Source: Akkermansiaceae bacterium (GTDB lineage Bacteria; Verrucomicrobiota; Verrucomicrobiia; Verrucomicrobiales; Akkermansiaceae). From it: a stretch of DNA of 56,776 nucleotides. Both the position numbers and the translations under genes were made by a program. The notes below the pieces were generated by a model that saw only the letters and a program-made list of their open reading frames with translations, was not told where the DNA came from and did no database searches. The stretch is from contig JALOTY010000017.1 in NCBI GenBank assembly GCA_025457665.1, forward strand, positions 1-56,776. The letters run 5' to 3'. Shown piece after piece: positions 16,894-25,929 of the stretch (position 1 is the first letter of the stretch; each line of letters opens with the position of its first letter).

Positions 16894-17331
16894 TCAAATG
16901 TCGCCTATCCTTCGCTTTGATTTCTGGGCGTCAAGCAAGGATTCAGGATTATTCTGAAGTTCTACGTTGCGCTGTTTTATCCATTCGTAAAGTGGGTGTG
17001 AAGAATCATCAGGCATGATCTTGGTGCCGACCCAAATGAGCGTATTCTCACGATCCTTTAAACACTTATCAAGCTGCCCCTGTATCTCCGCTATCGCCTT
17101 CAGGTGTTCTTCTTTGAGCTTTGCTATCGCTTCCGGCTCCTTAAAGTATTCTGGAGCTTTAATAAAGGCTACGATGATCGCGGCCGTTTGTGCGATTGCG
17201 GCGGCGAATATCCCTATTACGGCGGGGTCAGATACCTTAAACACCCCTAACAGTACGCAAATGCCAGAAATCGTGGTCAGTGTGTAGCAGCTCAGTAACG
17301 TGTAAACGATGTGCTTCTTGAGGGATGTCAT
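16894..17331 (-). CDS. Two-helix membrane protein with coiled coil
   Basis: 145 residues. Two hydrophobic helices at about 9-30 (YTLLSCYTLTTISGICVLLG) and 36-57 (PAVIGIFAAAIAQTAAIIVAF), then an acidic/basic heptad region (EPEAIAKLKEEHLKAIAEIQ, residues about 66-95) predicted to form a coiled coil. The tail is polar. Unknown function; first gene of the minus-strand run 17331 to 16340. Confidence 0.6.
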   Translation of the reverse strand: MTSLKKHIVYTLLSCYTLTTISGICVLLGVFKVSDPAVIGIFAAAIAQTAAIIVAFIKAPEYFKEPEAIAKLKEEHLKAIAEIQGQLDKCLKDRENTLIWVGTKIMPDDSSHPLYEWIKQRNVELQNNPESLLDAQKSKRRIGDI

Positions 17332-17642
17332 GGCAGTTGAGAATCTTCGAAGGAAGTCGTATCCTAACCGAGTGTTTGATTTTTCGGTCGTATCAGGCGG
17401 CTTACGTTGTCTAGAAACCTTGCAGGAAAAGACCTTTTTTCAAGGTCAATCTTCGTGAGGAATGCCTCCATCATGGGGCTTTGAGCGGAGGCCCCGGGGA
17501 TGTGCAAGGCTGGCGGTTCTTGGTTCGGAAGGGGCGAAGAAGTGGGGCTGGGGCGGCACCAACCCCTGCTCCTTGCCTCCTGCTCCCCCGCGAACGAATG
17601 TTGGCTTCGGACGAGGAAGATGGAGTTTGGGTTTTTGGATGA
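17332..17642. other. Intergenic gap at the island/recG boundary
   Basis: No supported gene. A small inverted repeat GACCTT-ttttc-AAGGTC lies at 17431-17447. Composition changes from AT-richer (island side) to GC-rich (recG side) around 17450, which may mark the island edge. Confidence 0.45.
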
Positions 17643-19700
17643 TCAGGCGCGGGTTGGCGTGGAGGTCGGTGGGGTTTCTTGGATGAGGGGGCGGAGCTTG
17701 GCGTGTTGGCCGGTGAGGTCGGGGTCGGTGGCGATGACGGCATCGGCATGACTGCGGGCTTCGCGGAGGAGGGGGGTGTCGGCGAGGAAATCGGGGAAAC
17801 GGAAGTCGCCGAGGCCGCTTTGCAGGGTGCCTAACAGATCACCGGGGCCGCGGAGGCGGAGGTCTTCCTCGGCGATGACAAAGCCGTCCGAGGTTTGTTC
17901 CATGACCTGGAGTTTTTCCATGGCTTCGGGTGATTTGCCATCGGTGATGAGGATGCAATAACTCTTGTGCTCGCCCCGGCCGATGCGGCCGCGGAGTTGG
18001 TGAAGCTGGGCCAGGCCGAAGCGGTCGGCATGGTGGATGATCATGAGGTTGGCATTGGGGACATCGACACCGACCTCGATCACGGTGGTGGCGACGAGGG
18101 CGTGGATTTCGCCATCGCGGAAACGGCGCATGACATCGTCCTTGGCGGCGGCATCGAGTTTCCCGTGGAGGAGGCCGACCTGGTAGGAAGCGAGGCGGGT
18201 GGCCCATTTGCCATGGGCGGTGGTGGCGGCCTCGGCGTTGAGTTTCTCGCTTTCCTCGACGAGGGGATAGACGAGATAGGCCTGGCGGCCGGCGGCGAGT
18301 TGTTCTTTGACGAAGGAGGTCACATCCGTCTGCTTCGGCTTGATGCGCAGGGCGGTGATGAGTTTGCCACGGCCGGCGGGGCGTTCATCGAGAATGGAGA
18401 CATCGAGATCGCCGTAGATCGTCATCGTCAAAGTCCGCGGGATGGGGGTGGCGGTCATGACGAGGACATCGGGCCGGGTGCCTTGGGCGATGAGGCGGCC
18501 GCGTTGCATGACGCCGAACTTGTGTTGTTCATCGATGACGATGAGACCGAGGTCGGCGAAGAGGGCATCGTCATAGAGCAGCGCGTGGGTGCCGATGATG
18601 ATTTGGGGAGCGCCTTCGATGGGGAGGTGGGATTCCTCCTGGCGGGCGGAGGTGCGCAGGGCGATGCGGACGCCGAGGGGTTCGAGCCAGCGGCGGAAGG
18701 TGAGGTAGTGTTGTTCGGCGAGGATCTGGGTGGGGGCCATGAGGGCGGCCTGGGTGGCGGAATCGACCGCGAGCAGCATGGCGGCCATGGCGACGAAGGT
18801 TTTTCCCGCGCCGACATCGCCCTGGAGCAGTCGGTTCATGGGGCGGGGGCTGCGCATGTCGGCGAGGATCTCGCGGATGGAGCGTTTCTGGGCTTCGGTG
18901 AGATCGAAGGGGAGGCTCTGATAGAAAGCGGTGAGCAGCGTGGTTTTGAGGCCGAGGGTGCGGCCGTTGAGATGGACGAGGCGTTGGCGGCGCCAGACGA
19001 CGTTGAGCTGGACGGTGAAGAACTCCTCGAGGGCGAAGCGGCGGCGGGCGGCATCGGACTGTTCGAGGGATTCGGGGAAATGGATTTCCCGGCAGGCTTC
19101 GTGGCGCGGGTAGGTGGGATCGACATCGTAAGGCGCGGCGAGCGAGTCGGGATCGACGGCGGTGAGGGCGAGATGGATGATTTCGCGGAGGCGGCGCTGG
19201 GCGATGGAGGAGATGTTGCGATAGATGGGGACGATGCGTTCGAGGTGGATCGAGGGGCCGGCATCGAGGCGGATGACTTCGAACTCCGGGTGATCGATGA
19301 CGATGCGGCCTTGGAAGTCCTTGGGTTTGCCGTGGAGGACAATTTCCTGACCGGCGGCGAGCACCTTGGAGAGGAAGGGCATGTTGAACCAGCGGCAGGT
19401 GAGCGTGGCGGGGCCGAGCCCGGAGCGTCCGGAGGTATCGGCGACGACGGCCTCGTAGAATTTCACGCGCGGGCCGAAGCGGTTGCGGGTATCGATGACC
19501 GTGCCGCGGATGCAGACCGGCTGGCTGCCGGGGCTGGCGGGAAAGGCATCGAAGCGGCGGCGGTCTTCGTATCGACGCGGGAGCCAATCGATGAGATGGC
19601 GCAGGGTGGTCAGTCCGGCGCTGGCGAGGGCGAGCGTTTCCTTCGGCGGGATGAGGCCGGCGGCGGCGATGGGGGTATCGGCATGATGGAGGCCGCTCAT
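17643..19700 (-). CDS. recG: ATP-dependent DNA helicase RecG
   Basis: 685 residues, close to the usual RecG length. An N-terminal helical and OB-fold wedge region (residues about 20-200) precedes the helicase lobes: Walker A in LLQGDVGAGKTFVAMAA (about residue 295), the DEQH box in VIDEQHKFGVMQRG (about 388), TATPIPRTL, then the C-terminal lobe with TTVIEVGVDVPNA and QLRGRIGRG. The RecG-specific TRG helical hairpin is visible near the end (LRLRGPGDLLGTLQSGLGDF). RecG remodels stalled replication forks and Holliday junctions. It starts 37 bp after ribBA on the same strand, so the two are probably co-transcribed. Confidence 0.97.
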   Translation of the reverse strand: MSGLHHADTPIAAAGLIPPKETLALASAGLTTLRHLIDWLPRRYEDRRRFDAFPASPGSQPVCIRGTVIDTRNRFGPRVKFYEAVVADTSGRSGLGPATLTCRWFNMPFLSKVLAAGQEIVLHGKPKDFQGRIVIDHPEFEVIRLDAGPSIHLERIVPIYRNISSIAQRRLREIIHLALTAVDPDSLAAPYDVDPTYPRHEACREIHFPESLEQSDAARRRFALEEFFTVQLNVVWRRQRLVHLNGRTLGLKTTLLTAFYQSLPFDLTEAQKRSIREILADMRSPRPMNRLLQGDVGAGKTFVAMAAMLLAVDSATQAALMAPTQILAEQHYLTFRRWLEPLGVRIALRTSARQEESHLPIEGAPQIIIGTHALLYDDALFADLGLIVIDEQHKFGVMQRGRLIAQGTRPDVLVMTATPIPRTLTMTIYGDLDVSILDERPAGRGKLITALRIKPKQTDVTSFVKEQLAAGRQAYLVYPLVEESEKLNAEAATTAHGKWATRLASYQVGLLHGKLDAAAKDDVMRRFRDGEIHALVATTVIEVGVDVPNANLMIIHHADRFGLAQLHQLRGRIGRGEHKSYCILITDGKSPEAMEKLQVMEQTSDGFVIAEEDLRLRGPGDLLGTLQSGLGDFRFPDFLADTPLLREARSHADAVIATDPDLTGQHAKLRPLIQETPPTSTPTRA

Positions 19701-19737
19701 CCGGTGGGGTGTTTCTGTTAGATCAACATTTCCCGGC

Positions 19738-20940
19738 TCAGATCATGTGGCCCATGCGATCGCGTTTCGTTTCGAGGTAGCGATGGTTGTGGGGATTGGA
19801 AGGGAGGGAAATCGGGAGTTGTTCGACGATTTCGAGTCCGTAGCCTTCGAGCCCGACGACTTTTTTCGGGTTGTTGGTGAGCAGGCGGATTTTCCCGACG
19901 CCGAGGTCCTGGAGGATTTGGGCACCCATGCCGTAGTCGCGGAGATCGGCGGAGAAGCCGAGGCGTTCGTTGGCTTCGATGGTATCGAGTCCCTGTTCCT
20001 GGAGTTTGTAGGCGTGGATTTTGGCGGCGAGGCCGATGCCGCGGCCTTCCTGGCGGAGGTAGAGGAGGACGCCGCCTTCCTTGGAGATCCTTTCCAGCGC
20101 GGCATCGAGCTGGCCGCCGCAATCGCAGCGTTGGGAAAGGAAGACATCGCCGGTGAGGCATTCCGAGTGGACGCGGACGAGGGTGGGTTGATCGGGCCGG
20201 ATTTCGCCGCGGGTGAGGGCGAGGTGGTGGGTGTGATCGGTTTCGATCCGATAGAGGTGGCAATCGAACTCCCCGTGGTCGGTGGGGAGCTGTATGGTTT
20301 CTTCGCGGACGACGAGTTTCTCCGAGCGGCGGCGCCATTCGATGAGTTGGGCGATGGTGCAGGCCTTGAGGTCGTGGGCTTTCTGGAAATCCCCGAGCGA
20401 GGCGGCGCGGGCCATGGTGCCGTCTTCGTTCATGATTTCGCAGATCACTCCGGCGGGCGGGAGGCCGGCGAGGCGGGCGAGGTCGATGGCGGCCTCGGTA
20501 TGACCGGCGCGGCGGAGGGTGCCGCCGGGCATGGCCTGGAGGGGGAAGACGTGGCCGGGCTGGACGAGGTCATCGGCGCGGGTATCGGGATCGGCGAGGA
20601 GGCGGATGCAGAGGGCGCGGTCGGCGGCGGAAATGCCGGTGCTGATGCCCTTGGCGGCATCGACCGAGACCGTGAAGGCGGTGCGGTGGCCTTCGCGGTT
20701 GCGGCGGGTCATCTGGGGGAGTTCGAGCTGTTCGGCGCGTTCGGCGGTGATGGGGGCGCAGATCAGGCCGCGGCCGTGGACGGCCATGAAAGAGACCGTG
20801 GCGGGCGAGCAGAGCGAGGCGGCGGCGACGAGGTCGGCCTCGTCCTCGCGGCCGGGGTCATCGACGACGATGACGATGCGTCCGGCGGCGATTTCAGCGA
20901 TGATTTCATCGATGGGGCTGAACTGGAGGGCGTGGCTCAT
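19738..20940 (-). CDS. ribBA: Bifunctional 3,4-dihydroxy-2-butanone-4-phosphate synthase / GTP cyclohydrolase II
   Basis: 400 residues, the normal size for the fused riboflavin enzyme. RibB half (1-200): VVDDPGREDEADLVAAASL at 26-44 with the acidic metal site, STGISAADRA at 100-109 and RRAGHTEAAIDL with His147. RibA half (about 205-400): zinc cysteines C261, C272 and C274 (SECLTGDVFLSQRCDCGG), and RQEGRGIGLAAKIHAY at 296-311. RibB makes the four-carbon unit from ribulose 5-phosphate; RibA opens GTP; both feed flavin synthesis. The EDEAD variant of the usual ENEGD box is seen. Divergent from the prepilin-like gene with about 93 bp between; no FMN riboswitch is recognisable there. Confidence 0.96.
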   Translation of the reverse strand: MSHALQFSPIDEIIAEIAAGRIVIVVDDPGREDEADLVAAASLCSPATVSFMAVHGRGLICAPITAERAEQLELPQMTRRNREGHRTAFTVSVDAAKGISTGISAADRALCIRLLADPDTRADDLVQPGHVFPLQAMPGGTLRRAGHTEAAIDLARLAGLPPAGVICEIMNEDGTMARAASLGDFQKAHDLKACTIAQLIEWRRRSEKLVVREETIQLPTDHGEFDCHLYRIETDHTHHLALTRGEIRPDQPTLVRVHSECLTGDVFLSQRCDCGGQLDAALERISKEGGVLLYLRQEGRGIGLAAKIHAYKLQEQGLDTIEANERLGFSADLRDYGMGAQILQDLGVGKIRLLTNNPKKVVGLEGYGLEIVEQLPISLPSNPHNHRYLETKRDRMGHMI

Positions 20941-21033
20941 GAGGCGTGGGGACCGTCCGCTTTCCGGGCGGCGAGGTCAAGGGGCGGGATTGGTGCCTTG
21001 CGTTGGCATCGGAGACGCTTCAGAGTGGGGGAG

Positions 21034-24000
21034 ATGGTGCGGTGGTCATGTCGGCTGCGGGCTTCGGGGTCCCGGGGATTTTCCCTGGTGATCACCATCA
21101 ACGTGCTCGTGCTGCTGATGCTACTGGCGGTGGCGATGCTGAGTCTGGCGGCGGTGGAGCTGCGGAAAGGAGCGGGGGGTGAAGTGGCGGTGGCGCGGGC
21201 GAATGCGCGGTTGGCCTTGCAGATCGCGATCGGCGATTTGCAGAAACATCTGGGTCCGGACCAGCGGATCTCCGGGCCGGGCGAGCTGGTCGATCCCTCG
21301 GCAGGGCGGCATCGCACCGTGGTGTGGTCGGCGCTCGCCAAGGATGGCAAGCCATGGGTGAGGCGTGAGGGGGAGAAGGGCGGGTGGAAAGATGTGCGAC
21401 CTGAAGGCGGGCCTGAGCCGGTGGTGTGGTTGGACAGTGGCAAAGGGGGCAGTGAGGTGGAGATCGTGGGAGCGGGAAGTGTGAAGGATGCGGCGGGGCG
21501 GGTGAAAGTGAAGGTGGTGGAGGTGGACGGGCAGAAGCCGGGCCGGATGGCATGGTGGGTGGATGACCTTGGGGAAAAGGCGGAGTTGTCTCTCGTTGCC
21601 GATGGGGAAAGCGGCGAGGCGGCGCGGGCGCGCGAGATGCTGGTGAGCCAGGGAGCGCGGGTGGACGAGTGGGACGAAGCGGAGGTGGAAGAAGAGAAGC
21701 GTGCCGGGCTGGCGAGTGCGGGCAGTGCGGATCTGTTAGGGGAGGGGGATTTCATGAAGCGGCATTTCCACGATCACTGGTGGGCCACGCGTGGGGTGCT
21801 GGCGGATGTCCGCAAGGGGGGCTTGAAGCGGGATCTGACGCCCTATCTGGAGGAGGATTCGGATGCGGGTGGCGGTCAGGCTATGGCGACGCGAGGGCAG
21901 GGAGTGGGGGATGAGACGGCGATTTTCGCGGATGTGGAGGAACTGGGTGAGCGCGAGGGTTTGCCGAGCTTCGGGCTTTTGAAATCCTGGGCGAGGGCGG
22001 AAACCGAACTCTCCGGGGGTGAGGTGGAGGCCGTGATGCCGCCGACCGATGGTTCCCGCCGTGACGGTGCGGGGCGGGCGCTGTGCAATGACCTGCCGGC
22101 GAGGTTGCGGCAGCGGACCGGGGCGGGCTTGCAACCGGTGCTGGTGGAGGCCACGAACTACATGCAACTGAGTGTGTATCGCGATCGGATGGAAGGCACG
22201 AGGCCGGTTTTCCAGGTGCGGACCCACAACTATCCGCGCGTGGTACTATGGAACCCGTACTCCGTGGATCTGGTCATGGAGCCGGTGATCGTCATGATCC
22301 AGGGGAACGGACGTCAGGAAGTGTGGACCGAAAACATCATGTATACCACGAGCGGGGCGGAGACGAACCTGAGGACCCTAGGGCAATGGTTGTTTTTCGA
22401 AGGCGGACGCAGCACGTCCTTCACCGCGCCGGGCGGAATCATGAACAGTGAGGGATACAATGATCCCTACATGGGCTCGTATTACTACTCCATCCCTCGT
22501 ACCCAATTCGGCCCGGGGGAATGCCTGGTGTTTTCCCCGGCGAAATCGGCCGAGTATGACGGGCTGAGCACGTACCGACCCGGGCGATATGACCTGGCGG
22601 CCAATGTGCTGAGCTGCGAGGTGGCGCCGGATCCATCGCGGAGTTATTATGTTTCCGCATCCGAGATCGGCGGGGGGATCCGCTATCGGCCGGTGAGTTT
22701 CTGGTATGCGGTGACGCCGGCATGGTCCACGGGTGGGCGCAATGGGGTGGAGAACCAGACCGAGGACACGCGGGTGGTGGTGAAGGCGCTGACGGCGACC
22801 GGGGCGGTGACTTACGAGGAATTCGACCGGCTGCCGCTGGTGCATTACGTTTCCTCATCGCTGCAATACGGGGCGGGGCGCGAGCCGCGGATTGCCTGGT
22901 TTGACCAGAACCGCATGCCCATCGAACTCCTCGACAAGGCACGTCCGCGGCCGACGCTGGCGCCGGAGGTGAGGACGCGGGATGGGGTGAGGCTGAGGTG
23001 GTTTGATGAACATCCCTCGAACGTGTTGGCCTCCGGTGGTCTGGCGAGCACGCCGCAGCATTTTGAAGAGGCTCTGCTGGCCAACTGGAATCCGCGGGCG
23101 GCGTATGCGGTGCGATCGCCATGGGAAAACATCGCGGGAAGTTTGCCGGCCCGGGGATCGGCCGGCGGGCCGTGGTTTTTCGGAGCTTATACGCGGGATC
23201 TTTATGACGAAGCGGTGTCGTGGGAATCGCAGGAGCCGGTATTTCGGAACGGAAGATATCATGGCAATCCCTTCGGCCTGCCGCAGGAGGGAGAGGATTC
23301 CTACGTGCTCTTCGATGTGCCGAGAAAAGACGTGGGTGTGATGTCCTTGGGCCAGTTCCAGCATGCCAGGATTTCCGAGTTCGTGTGGCATCCTTCCTTT
23401 GCGGTGGGCAACTCCCTGGCCGATCCGCGACTGGGGATGGAAGGGCTGACGAGCACCTTGCCGACAGACATGCCAGTGGCGGAGGAGAGATTGGGAGGAT
23501 TTCATGCCGATGCGATCGGCTGGTCGAACGATGCGCAGCGATCGGGAGGTCGTGACGAATGGGCGGCTACCGGTCGTGCCCTCTTGCAGGCCCTGCCCGA
23601 GGCTGAACCGGTGGTTTACGATCTTTCCTTCGAGGCGAATCAGGGTTTGTGGGACGGCTATTTCCTTTCGACCGGTGATGCGGCGGCGAAGAGGAAATGG
23701 ATCGAATCCCCGGAAGAGCATCCGCTGCCTAACAGAAGGATGCGGTGGTATGGTGCGAGGGATGAGGCCGAGGATGCAAGCGATGTCACCCGTGCCGCAG
23801 CGAGGATGCGGGTGGCGGGGGCATTCAACGTGAACTCGACGAGTGTGGTGGCCTGGCGGGCCTTGTTAGGATCGCTGGCGGGACCCGATGGCGAGGGGGC
23901 GGCGTTTTTGCGGCACTTGAGCATGGAGGAGGGATCGGCGGTCGATGGCAATGCCGACCAAGCCTGGCAAGGCCATCGCAAGCTGAGTGACGCGGAGCTG

Positions 24001-24552
24001 GATCGACTGGCCGAGGCGGTCGTGGACGAAGTCCGGCTGCGCGGGCCCTTTGTGTCCCTCGGGGATTTCGTGAATCGACGCCTGCGCAACGATGCCAGCG
24101 GTCGCAAAGGGGCGATTCAGGCGGCGATCGACAAAGCCGGGATCAACAACGCTTTCCGCGATCGTTACCCCTTGGCCAATCAGGCAGCGCTGGGCGACTA
24201 TCGACATCCGGATGGCATTCGCGATGCGACGAGGATCGAGCAGCGCCTGAAGCCCGACAGCAAGGCATGGGGCGCGGCATCCTATCTGACGCAGGCGGAT
24301 GTCCTGCAGGGCATAGGCCCGGTGATCGCGGCGCGATCGGACAGTTTTCTCATTCGGGCCTACGGCGAGAGCCGTGACTCTGCGGGCAGGATCACGGCGA
24401 GGGCGTGGTGTGAGGCCGAGGTGGCGCGGACAGCGGAGCCGGTGGAGGCGGACGCCAGCGGGATCGAGTCGGCACGGGCGGGGCAGAGCGGGGATTTCGG
24501 GAGGAAATTCGTGATGATTTCGTTTCGGTGGTTGAGGCCGGAGGAGGTCTGA
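21034..24552 (+). CDS. Prepilin-like 'Verru_Chthon cassette A'-type protein
   Basis: 1172 residues from ATG 21034; the open frame runs much further upstream, but that part lies antisense to ribBA. The N-terminus has a class III (prepilin) signal: basic residues, then G15|F16SLVITINV and a long hydrophobic helix to about residue 42. The usual Glu at +5 of the mature protein is Ile here, as in PilX/GspK-type minor pilins. The C-terminal part has FNVNSTSVVAWRALLGSL and a DxxxxRGPFVSLGDFVNRRL segment, typical of the long Verru_Chthon A family (TIGR02600-like). Probably part of a type II secretion/type IV pilus-like surface system. The B, C and D partners are not next to it. Confidence 0.75.
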   Translation: MVRWSCRLRASGSRGFSLVITINVLVLLMLLAVAMLSLAAVELRKGAGGEVAVARANARLALQIAIGDLQKHLGPDQRISGPGELVDPSAGRHRTVVWSALAKDGKPWVRREGEKGGWKDVRPEGGPEPVVWLDSGKGGSEVEIVGAGSVKDAAGRVKVKVVEVDGQKPGRMAWWVDDLGEKAELSLVADGESGEAARAREMLVSQGARVDEWDEAEVEEEKRAGLASAGSADLLGEGDFMKRHFHDHWWATRGVLADVRKGGLKRDLTPYLEEDSDAGGGQAMATRGQGVGDETAIFADVEELGEREGLPSFGLLKSWARAETELSGGEVEAVMPPTDGSRRDGAGRALCNDLPARLRQRTGAGLQPVLVEATNYMQLSVYRDRMEGTRPVFQVRTHNYPRVVLWNPYSVDLVMEPVIVMIQGNGRQEVWTENIMYTTSGAETNLRTLGQWLFFEGGRSTSFTAPGGIMNSEGYNDPYMGSYYYSIPRTQFGPGECLVFSPAKSAEYDGLSTYRPGRYDLAANVLSCEVAPDPSRSYYVSASEIGGGIRYRPVSFWYAVTPAWSTGGRNGVENQTEDTRVVVKALTATGAVTYEEFDRLPLVHYVSSSLQYGAGREPRIAWFDQNRMPIELLDKARPRPTLAPEVRTRDGVRLRWFDEHPSNVLASGGLASTPQHFEEALLANWNPRAAYAVRSPWENIAGSLPARGSAGGPWFFGAYTRDLYDEAVSWESQEPVFRNGRYHGNPFGLPQEGEDSYVLFDVPRKDVGVMSLGQFQHARISEFVWHPSFAVGNSLADPRLGMEGLTSTLPTDMPVAEERLGGFHADAIGWSNDAQRSGGRDEWAATGRALLQALPEAEPVVYDLSFEANQGLWDGYFLSTGDAAAKRKWIESPEEHPLPNRRMRWYGARDEAEDASDVTRAAARMRVAGAFNVNSTSVVAWRALLGSLAGPDGEGAAFLRHLSMEEGSAVDGNADQAWQGHRKLSDAELDRLAEAVVDEVRLRGPFVSLGDFVNRRLRNDASGRKGAIQAAIDKAGINNAFRDRYPLANQAALGDYRHPDGIRDATRIEQRLKPDSKAWGAASYLTQADVLQGIGPVIAARSDSFLIRAYGESRDSAGRITARAWCEAEVARTAEPVEADASGIESARAGQSGDFGRKFVMISFRWLRPEEV

Positions 24553-24610
24553 GCATGCTCAGGGGCATGAAGAGGCGGAGATCAGAGCGGAGCATGCCGG
24601 GGGGGAAACG

Positions 24611-25369
24611 ATGATCCGATTTCTCATATGTTTCGGGCTTGGGTGTGCCGCATGGCTTTCTCCGCTGATGGCCGAGGAAGGGGGCGAGAGGCGGATGTGG
24701 ATTTTGCCGGTGGGCGAGGCTCCGCCGTTTCGACAAGTGGTGGAGGATGGCATCCGCCGGGAACTGCCGCCGCCGCCGGGGAGCCTGCCGCCGAGAGCGG
24801 TCGAGATCCGTGCGGCCGAGCAGGAAGCCGATGAGGAAAGCGATGACCGCGAAGGAAAATCCATCGTGCTGGCACTGGGGCGCTTGAGTGGGCCGGTGAT
24901 GGTGGCGGGCGGCGCGAAGAAACTGCGGGTTGTCGATGCCGGGAAAGAGGGCGGGGAAGCGAAGCCTTGGCTGGAATTCACGACCCCGGAGAGCGGCGAC
25001 CTGGTGGTGGTTTTATGGCGCGGTGGTGAAAGCTGGGACGAGGCGAATTCCCGTGTGCTGCCCGCGACGTGGTCGGTCGGCAGTGTGGTGTTTGCCAATG
25101 TCAGCCCGGCCGCGGTAGGTCTGGAATGGCGAGGGGAACGACCGGGCTTGAAACCAGGTCAGGTGCTGAGATCCGAAATCGGCAAGACCGTCCCGGCTCC
25201 GCTCGTGGCATCGGTCGTAGGGGAGAAGGGTCGAAGCCTCCGGCTGGCTCGTCGATCCATCGAGCAATCGCCCGAAGAAGCGAGCCTGGTGGTTTTTTTC
25301 CGCGCCGACGGCTGGCGTCCGCGAGCCCCGGTGAAGATGGTGGTGATCCGCATGCGGACCAAGGCTTGA
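24611..25369 (+). CDS. Exported hypothetical protein
   Basis: 252 residues with a signal peptide (IRFLICFGLGCAAWLSPLMA). The mature protein starts with a Pro-rich acidic region (ELPPPPGSLPPRAVEIRAAE, then an EADEESDDREGK stretch) followed by a beta-rich domain (SIVLALGRLSGPVMVAGGAK; DLVVVLWR; SLVVFFRADGW). Starts 58 bp after the prepilin-like gene and is probably co-transcribed; genes of this type recur beside Verru_Chthon A-like genes as far as I can judge, but no family name applies. Purine-rich GGGGGGAAACG precedes the ATG. Confidence 0.65.
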   Translation: MIRFLICFGLGCAAWLSPLMAEEGGERRMWILPVGEAPPFRQVVEDGIRRELPPPPGSLPPRAVEIRAAEQEADEESDDREGKSIVLALGRLSGPVMVAGGAKKLRVVDAGKEGGEAKPWLEFTTPESGDLVVVLWRGGESWDEANSRVLPATWSVGSVVFANVSPAAVGLEWRGERPGLKPGQVLRSEIGKTVPAPLVASVVGEKGRSLRLARRSIEQSPEEASLVVFFRADGWRPRAPVKMVVIRMRTKA

Positions 25370-25400
25370 CTCGGGAACGGTCGATTTGATTCGTTGTGGA

Positions 25401-25913
25401 ATGATAAAAACGAAGGGTCTGCTCATTCCGATTTTCGCGATGGCCATGATCGGCTGCGGCGAACGGGAGCAGGATTCAGGAGCGACCGCGAAGGGCTCGC
25501 GAGAGGAGTCGATCGATCATGGCAACGCGGCAAGCCTTCAAGACACGGTCGACATGGAAGAAAAGGGTGAGGCCAAGATCCAGCGGCGCGAGTTGCAGCC
25601 GCATCCGGAGGATTTTGTGGTGACGGAAGGCAAGCCGGGATTTGTGACCACCGCTTCAGGAGAATGGGATGTGCGAGGAAGAATGCCGGGTGAGTGGGTG
25701 GAAGATGAGTCCCATCCGGGGATGAGGATCCGCTTGCCGGAGACATGGACGCCGATCGCCAAGCCGCAGCCCGGAAAGCCGGGCTTTGTGATTTCCCCGT
25801 ACAATCAGAAACTGATCGATGTTCAGGGCGTTCCCCCCGGCACCCTGGTGATGGACCCGACTTATCCCATCGAAGAGAACAAACATTTTCGAGTGCCGTT
25901 TACGGAGGAATGA
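25401..25913 (+). CDS. Putative lipoprotein with two KPGFV repeats
   Basis: 170 residues from ATG 25401. Signal peptide MIKTKGLLIPIFAMAMIGC places a cysteine after M-I-G, close to a lipobox. The mature part holds two related units of about 38 residues: GKPGFVTTASGEWDVRGRMP...GMRIRLPE and GKPGFVISPYNQKLIDVQGV...HFRVP. Each has the pattern KPGFV, a V-x-G turn, a P-G-x-V/L step, an 'xHP/xYP' acidic loop and a final R-x-P strand. Similar single units seem common in short Verrucomicrobia lipoproteins, from memory. Convergent with the dehydrogenase gene, 16 bp apart. Confidence 0.6.
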   Translation: MIKTKGLLIPIFAMAMIGCGEREQDSGATAKGSREESIDHGNAASLQDTVDMEEKGEAKIQRRELQPHPEDFVVTEGKPGFVTTASGEWDVRGRMPGEWVEDESHPGMRIRLPETWTPIAKPQPGKPGFVISPYNQKLIDVQGVPPGTLVMDPTYPIEENKHFRVPFTEE

Positions 25914-25929
25914 TGCCGTCCGCGGCCAT

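Noticed and set aside
17471..17751. Short Pro/Ser-rich frames at the recG 3' side
   Set aside because: They are low-complexity products of GC-rich sequence, partly overlapping the recG end.
19747..21033. In-frame upstream extension of the prepilin-like gene
   Set aside because: It lies opposite ribBA, has no domain, and would put the prepilin signal in the middle of a protein.
20941..21033. FMN riboswitch upstream of ribBA
   Set aside because: The 93-bp gap is too short and lacks the conserved RFN-element blocks.
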